Of a stretch of DNA of 37,092 bases, positions 33,613-37,092 are shown in pieces (within the stretch, counting starts at the first letter, position 1; each line of letters starts with the position of its first letter). Both the position numbers and the translations under genes were made by a program. The stretch covers positions 1 to 37,092 of the forward strand of contig JAZRXH010000081.1 in the NCBI GenBank assembly GCA_045600125.1. The letters run 5' to 3'. The notes beneath the pieces are model-generated. The model was not told the origin of the DNA. It was given only the letters and a program-made list of their open reading frames with translations, and ran no database searches. Source of the DNA: SIG622 sp045600125 (lineage in GTDB: Bacteria; Bacillota; Clostridia; Oscillospirales; CAG-382).

Positions 33613-34668
33613 ATGAACGTAAGCATCATAGCGGAGCCTCAGTATGTGGGGGCGATATGGTATGCCGAAACGATGGCGGGTCTGTCCGAAAAGGCGTCGG
33701 AGCTGAAGATCGGTCTTCGCATCCTCACCGAGGAGGATATGGAAAGCATCGAGGGCGGGGTGCTGCTCATCGGCACGACTCCCTCGTGGATGGAGCGGCT
33801 CATACGCAGGGCGGCAAGGAGAAGGCTTCTGACGGTGGTCGTCAGCTGCTGTACCGAGGGGCTGTCTCTTCCCGCAAGCTATATCGTGCCGGACTATGCC
33901 GGCGCCATGACGGCGCTGCTTTCTCATTATTCCGAGTGCGGATGCGGGAAAACGGCGCTGTACGGCGTGAACGCCTACTCCTATGCGGACAGACTGAAAT
34001 GCGGCTTCTTTGATGAAAAGGACGTGTATTACAACGACAGCGATCTTGACGGATGCTTCGAGGGCTTTCTGCCGAGGATGGAAGGCTACGGCGCCGTGGT
34101 CTGCGCCAACAGCATAGCGGCGGTGTCGCTTCTGGCAAAGCTCCGGGAAAGAGGCTTTACCGACGCCGAAATACCGGCTCTTTCCGCCTTCGGGCAGTCC
34201 GCCTTTTCGGCTTTCCTCGACGGGAGGGTCACCTTTGTGACGCTGGAGCATCGGCTTCTCGGACAGCAGGCGGTGTCGGTCTACCGGTATCTTGCAAAGC
34301 AGAGCTTTCCTTTGCACGTGACGGTACGCATCCCGTGCAGCGTCACGCCGAAGACGGGCACGGGAGATGCCGATGCGGAGGCGCCCTTCCGTGACGAGCG
34401 GCATTTCTATAACGACCCGGAGGTGAAGCGGATCGAAAAGCTGGAAAGGCTGTTCTCCTCCTGCGACATGACAGACCTTGCCATTCTTTCGGAGATGCCG
34501 AAAAAGACGCCCTACCGTCTTATCGCCGAAAAGGTGTTCCTTTCCGAGAACGCCGTGAAATACCGCATCGGAAGGCTCATTTCGGCGGGGGATTTTGCGT
34601 CGAAGTCCGAGATGCTGAGCCTTATTGCCGCTTACCGGCTGCGCCTTGATTGTGCCTGCCGGTTGTAA
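33613..34668 (+). CDS. Probable transcriptional regulator, sugar-binding-like domain with C-terminal HTH
   Basis: The 351-residue protein starts at ATG 33613 after AAAGGAGAGC. Residues 1-250 resemble a periplasmic-binding-protein/LacI-type sensor: MNVSIIAEPQYVGAIWYAET, GVLLIGTTPSWMERLIRRA, SYIVPDYAGAMTALLSHY, AVVCANSIAAVSLLAKLRERG and ALSAFGQSAFSAF. There is no N-terminal HTH. Instead the C-terminus contains a helix-turn-helix, TPYRLIAEKVFLSENAVKYRIGRLI, similar to those of PucR/CdaR-type or LuxR-type regulators. This order, sensor first and HTH last, is the reverse of LacI. It is divergent from the DUF5107 gene and so probably controls it. Confidence 0.7.
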   Translation: MNVSIIAEPQYVGAIWYAETMAGLSEKASELKIGLRILTEEDMESIEGGVLLIGTTPSWMERLIRRAARRRLLTVVVSCCTEGLSLPASYIVPDYAGAMTALLSHYSECGCGKTALYGVNAYSYADRLKCGFFDEKDVYYNDSDLDGCFEGFLPRMEGYGAVVCANSIAAVSLLAKLRERGFTDAEIPALSAFGQSAFSAFLDGRVTFVTLEHRLLGQQAVSVYRYLAKQSFPLHVTVRIPCSVTPKTGTGDADAEAPFRDERHFYNDPEVKRIEKLERLFSSCDMTDLAILSEMPKKTPYRLIAEKVFLSENAVKYRIGRLISAGDFASKSEMLSLIAAYRLRLDCACRL

Positions 34669-34693
34669 ACGGCAGGGAACACGCCGAAAGAAT

Positions 34694-34722
34694 TTGACAA
34701 ATGAAACCGGCGGGTGTATAAT
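34694..34722 (+). promoter_or_regulatory. Consensus sigma-A promoter of the murK-like/murQ unit
   Basis: TTGACA (34694-34699), a 17-nt spacer, then TATAAT (34717-34722). Both boxes are perfect matches. The transcript would have a leader of about 92 nt. Confidence 0.88.
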
Positions 34723-34754
34723 CCTGATAAATCCAATTTGAAATACAGACTTCG

Positions 34755-34795
34755 GACGGCAAGGCGGCGTTGACGGTACCTGTACCTGCGCCGTC
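34755..34795 (+). promoter_or_regulatory. Structured leader or operator in front of the HTH-kinase gene
   Basis: GACGGC (34755-34760) can pair with GCCGTC (34790-34795). Within it GGTAC (34775-34779) pairs with GTACC (34782-34786) around two bases. The GGTAC/GTACC dyad is also a candidate DNA-binding site for the encoded HTH. There is no run of U. Confidence 0.4.
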
Positions 34796-34820
34796 GTGCG
34801 TTCGGAGGGGAGGCACACGG

Positions 34821-35999
34821 TTGTTCAGTATAGAAAAATTCGCTTCGGCGCTGAGCCGAGCCAGAAAGGCGGCAGGGCTTTCCCAGACAGAGATCGCCGC
34901 ACGGCTCTATGTGACGCCGCAGACGGTGTCGAAATGGGAAAACGGACGGTCGGTGCCCACCATGGATAATCTGGCGCTTCTTGCGGAGATCCTCTCGGTT
35001 TCTGCCGACGACCTCATAAACGGCAGGGAAAGCGAGGCGGGGGAAAAGCTTCTTGTCGGCATAGACGGCGGCGGGACAAAGACCGAGTTCTGCGTGTCCG
35101 ACCTTTCGGGAAACGTTCGATCCCATTTCGTGCTTTCGGCGAGCAATCCCAACGTCGTCGGCATCGAGGGGTGCATAAGCGTTCTTTCGGGCGGCATCGG
35201 TCGGTGTCTTGCCGAGAACGGCGGGGAGGCGGCGGTGTTTGCGGGAATCGCCGGATGCGGAAGCGGCGACAATGCACAGAAGATACAGAAGGCGCTTCGC
35301 CGCCGCTATGCGAAGACCTCTCTGCGTGTCGCAAGCGATATCGAGAACGTCTTCGGCTGCCGGAAAGAGAAAAGAAGGGCTCTGGCGGTCATCTGCGGCA
35401 CCGGCACGGTGGTGTATGCGAAGGACGGGAGGAACCTGCACCGGGCGGCGGGCTACGGCTATCTGTTTGACGGCGCCGGGAGCGGCTACGACATCGGTCA
35501 CGACTGCATAAGGCAGTGCCTTCTCAAAGACGACGGTCTGTGCGAAGAGTCGCTTCTCACACGGGAAGCCGAAAAGAAGCTCGGCGGCACGGCGCACGAA
35601 AAGCTGCCCGAGCTTTACAAGTGCGATAAGAACCATATCGCTTCCTTTGCGCCGGTCGTTTTCGGGTGTGCCGCAAAGGGCGACGGTGCGGCAGCGGCGA
35701 TCCTCCGGCGGAATTTCGGCTATGTGAAGAGCCTTATCGACTTTGCAAGGGAGAAATACGGCTGCGGCGACACGGTGCTTCTTTCCGGCGGGCTCTGCGC
35801 TCAAAAGGATGTGCTGGTGCAGTATCTTTCGGGGGATTACCGTCTTGAAATTCCCGACGTGCCGCCGGTGTACGGCGCTCTTGCCAATGCCGCCGGGGAC
35901 ATGGGAAAAGAAGCCGACGAAGAATTCCTCGGAAATTTCCGGGACAGCTATGTGAAACAGAAGCTCTTTGACGCAGAAGACCGCTCTGCTTCGGAGTGA
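34821..35999 (+). CDS. XRE-type HTH fused to BadF/BcrA-family sugar kinase (MurK-like)
   Basis: The product has 392 residues from TTG at 34821, with GGAGGGGAGG 7 bases upstream; earlier codons lack a site. Residues about 5-60 form an XRE HTH (ARKAAGLSQTEIAARLYVTPQTVSKWENGRS). From about 78 a BadF/BadG/BcrA-type ATPase begins: LLVGIDGGGTKTEFCVSD (phosphate-1, D82), AGIAGCGSGDNA, LAVICGTGTVVYA (phosphate-2), FDGAGSGYDIGHDC and LSGGLCAQKD. This family includes MurNAc/GlcNAc kinases such as clostridial MurK. The gene next to it, murQ, uses MurNAc-6-phosphate, the product of such a kinase. The DNA-binding domain suggests the kinase also controls its own operon. Confidence 0.88.
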   Translation: MFSIEKFASALSRARKAAGLSQTEIAARLYVTPQTVSKWENGRSVPTMDNLALLAEILSVSADDLINGRESEAGEKLLVGIDGGGTKTEFCVSDLSGNVRSHFVLSASNPNVVGIEGCISVLSGGIGRCLAENGGEAAVFAGIAGCGSGDNAQKIQKALRRRYAKTSLRVASDIENVFGCRKEKRRALAVICGTGTVVYAKDGRNLHRAAGYGYLFDGAGSGYDIGHDCIRQCLLKDDGLCEESLLTREAEKKLGGTAHEKLPELYKCDKNHIASFAPVVFGCAAKGDGAAAAILRRNFGYVKSLIDFAREKYGCGDTVLLSGGLCAQKDVLVQYLSGDYRLEIPDVPPVYGALANAAGDMGKEADEEFLGNFRDSYVKQKLFDAEDRSASE

Positions 36000-36075
36000 C
36001 ATAAACCGGCAAAAGGCGACAATCATTGACATATACCGACAAAATCCGAACCGAACAGAAAGGGACGACAGCATC

Positions 36076-36891
36076 ATGGGAACCGAAAGCAGAAACCCGA
36101 AAACGACCCACATCGACGCCATGCCGGTGGGGGAAATACTGAAGATCATGAACGAAGAGAACCGAAGGTCTGTCGAAGCGGTGGAGAAGGCTCTGCCGGA
36201 GGTGGAGAAGGCGGTCCTGCTTGCCGTTTCCTCCCTTGAAAAAGGCGGCAGGCTCCTTTACGCAGGCGCCGGCACCTCCGGAAGGATCGCCGTGATGGAC
36301 GCCGCCGAGTGTCCGCCTACCTTCGGCGTGGACTATGAAACGGTGGTCGCCGTCATGGCGGGCGGCGAGAGCGCCATGTTCCGTGCCTCGGAAAACGCCG
36401 AGGACTCCTTCCCGAGCGGCGCAGCCGAGCTTCTGGCGAAGAATGTCTGTGCCAATGACACCGTGATCGGCATTTCGGCGTCCGGCAACGCCTCCTACGT
36501 CTGCGGAGCGCTGACGGCGGCAAAGGAGAAGGGGGCTTCAACCGTTTCTCTTTCCTGCAACCGGGACTGCCGCATCGCAAAGCTCGCCGACGTTGCCATC
36601 GTCACCGAGACCGGCGCCGAGGTGATCAGCGGCTCCACTCGCCTCAAGGCGGGGAATGCGCAGAAAATGGTGCTGAACATGATCTCCACCTCTGCCATGG
36701 TGAAGACGGGGAAGGTGTACGGGAATCTCATGATAAACCTTAAGCCCACGAACGAGAAGCTGAAAAAGAGGATGATCGGCATTGTTTCGGAGATATGCGG
36801 GACGCTTCCCGAGGAGTCGGAAAGGCTTCTTACCGAGGGTGAATGGGACATCCGGAAAGCCGCTGCGGCGCACGGGGAAGGCAAAAAGTAA
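36076..36891 (+). CDS. murQ: N-acetylmuramic acid 6-phosphate etherase
   Basis: The product has 271 residues from ATG 36076 (AAAGGGA about 9 bases upstream); the frame is open earlier but overlaps the previous gene. MurQ cleaves the lactyl ether of MurNAc-6-phosphate to give GlcNAc-6-phosphate and lactate. Family motifs are THIDAMPVGEIL, GGRLLYAGAGTSGRIAVMDA (sugar-isomerase phosphate site), AECPPTFGV, GISASGNASYV and ISGSTRLKAGNAQKMVLNM. It ends about 25 residues before the usual C-terminus of E. coli MurQ. It lies 76 bp after the MurK-like gene and acts on that enzyme's product. Confidence 0.95.
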   Translation: MGTESRNPKTTHIDAMPVGEILKIMNEENRRSVEAVEKALPEVEKAVLLAVSSLEKGGRLLYAGAGTSGRIAVMDAAECPPTFGVDYETVVAVMAGGESAMFRASENAEDSFPSGAAELLAKNVCANDTVIGISASGNASYVCGALTAAKEKGASTVSLSCNRDCRIAKLADVAIVTETGAEVISGSTRLKAGNAQKMVLNMISTSAMVKTGKVYGNLMINLKPTNEKLKKRMIGIVSEICGTLPEESERLLTEGEWDIRKAAAAHGEGKK

Positions 36892-37016
36892 AGACGGCTC
36901 TCTTTTGTGCAATCTGCCATTTACACAGGAAAAATCTGTAAATTCTGACAAGGTAAGTAGTAAAATAAAGATTCCAAAAAAGGATAAAAAAAGAAGATCC
37001 ACATTGAAACCTGTGG

Positions 37017-37022
37017 TATAAT
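37017..37022 (+). promoter_or_regulatory. Extended -10 element before the last gene
   Basis: TGGTATAAT ends at 37022, a -10 box with an upstream TG. No convincing -35 is seen. The gene starts 37 bases later. Confidence 0.45.
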
Positions 37023-37058
37023 TTAAGCGACCAAACTCAAAACACCGGAGGAAACAAT

Positions 37059-37092
37059 ATGAATCGCTTAAATAATAACACAAATAAAGGGA
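37059..37092 (+). CDS. Start of an unknown protein (partial)
   Basis: The ATG at 37059 is preceded by CGGAGG (GGAGG about 7 bases away) and by an extended -10 box. Only MNRLNNNTNKG can be read before the window ends. The Asn-rich start gives no clue to function. Confidence 0.6.
   Translation, partial: MNRLNNNTNKG

Overview
The window looks like chromosomal DNA of an anaerobic Gram-positive Clostridia-type Firmicute, probably gut- or rumen-associated and possibly uncultured. The evidence is a complete Rnf complex in the clostridial order C-D-G-E-A-B, an SLH-domain surface protein, a MecA-type adaptor, a type 4 iron-sulfur uracil-DNA glycosylase, a cobalamin methionine synthase whose activation domain is a separate gene, and near-consensus sigma-A promoters with strong GGAGG ribosome-binding sites. 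Most genes are moderately GC-rich. The exception is an AT-rich insert at about 20.52-21.81 kb next to tRNA-Ser. The genus cannot be fixed from what is visible.

Layout. 1-234: tail of an SLH protein. 396-5536 (minus): metF, MetH activation-domain gene and metH, followed 27 bp later by a Gfo/Idh/MocA oxidoreductase. 5834-8891 (plus): membrane zinc-ribbon protein and a three-domain TPM-like protein. 9149-14214 (minus): rnfCDGEAB. 14498-15913 (plus): MecA-like adaptor and uracil-DNA glycosylase. 16028-18344: a Gfo/Idh gene divergent from an AraC-type regulator. 18397-20031 (minus): nitrilase-GDPD fusion. 20077-23117: a variable region with a truncated PLD-family gene, an AT-rich ORFan, tRNA-Ser(GGA), short repeats and an orphan phage-replication-like gene. 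23250-24593: beta-helix protein. 24875-30159 (plus): a four-gene unit with a substrate-binding/permease fusion, an ABC ATPase with an extra C-terminal domain, and two FAD-oxidoreductase-like proteins. 30225-34668: a DUF5107-TPR protein divergent from a regulator with a C-terminal HTH. 34821-36891: an XRE-HTH fused to a BadF-type sugar kinase (MurK-like), then murQ. 37059 onward: start of another gene.

How the genes work together. The metF-metH group makes methyl-THF and methionine. Rnf couples ferredoxin oxidation to NAD reduction and an ion gradient. The murK-like/murQ pair should phosphorylate and then cleave MurNAc or GlcNAc from peptidoglycan recycling, with the kinase possibly repressing its own promoter. 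Sugar or glycoside handling is suggested by two Gfo/Idh genes, the beta-helix protein, the DUF5107 protein and local regulators. The least familiar parts are the transporter plus flavoprotein operon, the nitrilase-GDPD fusion, the HTH-kinase fusion and the tRNA-Ser region. Several coding regions also carry short in-frame tandem repeats.
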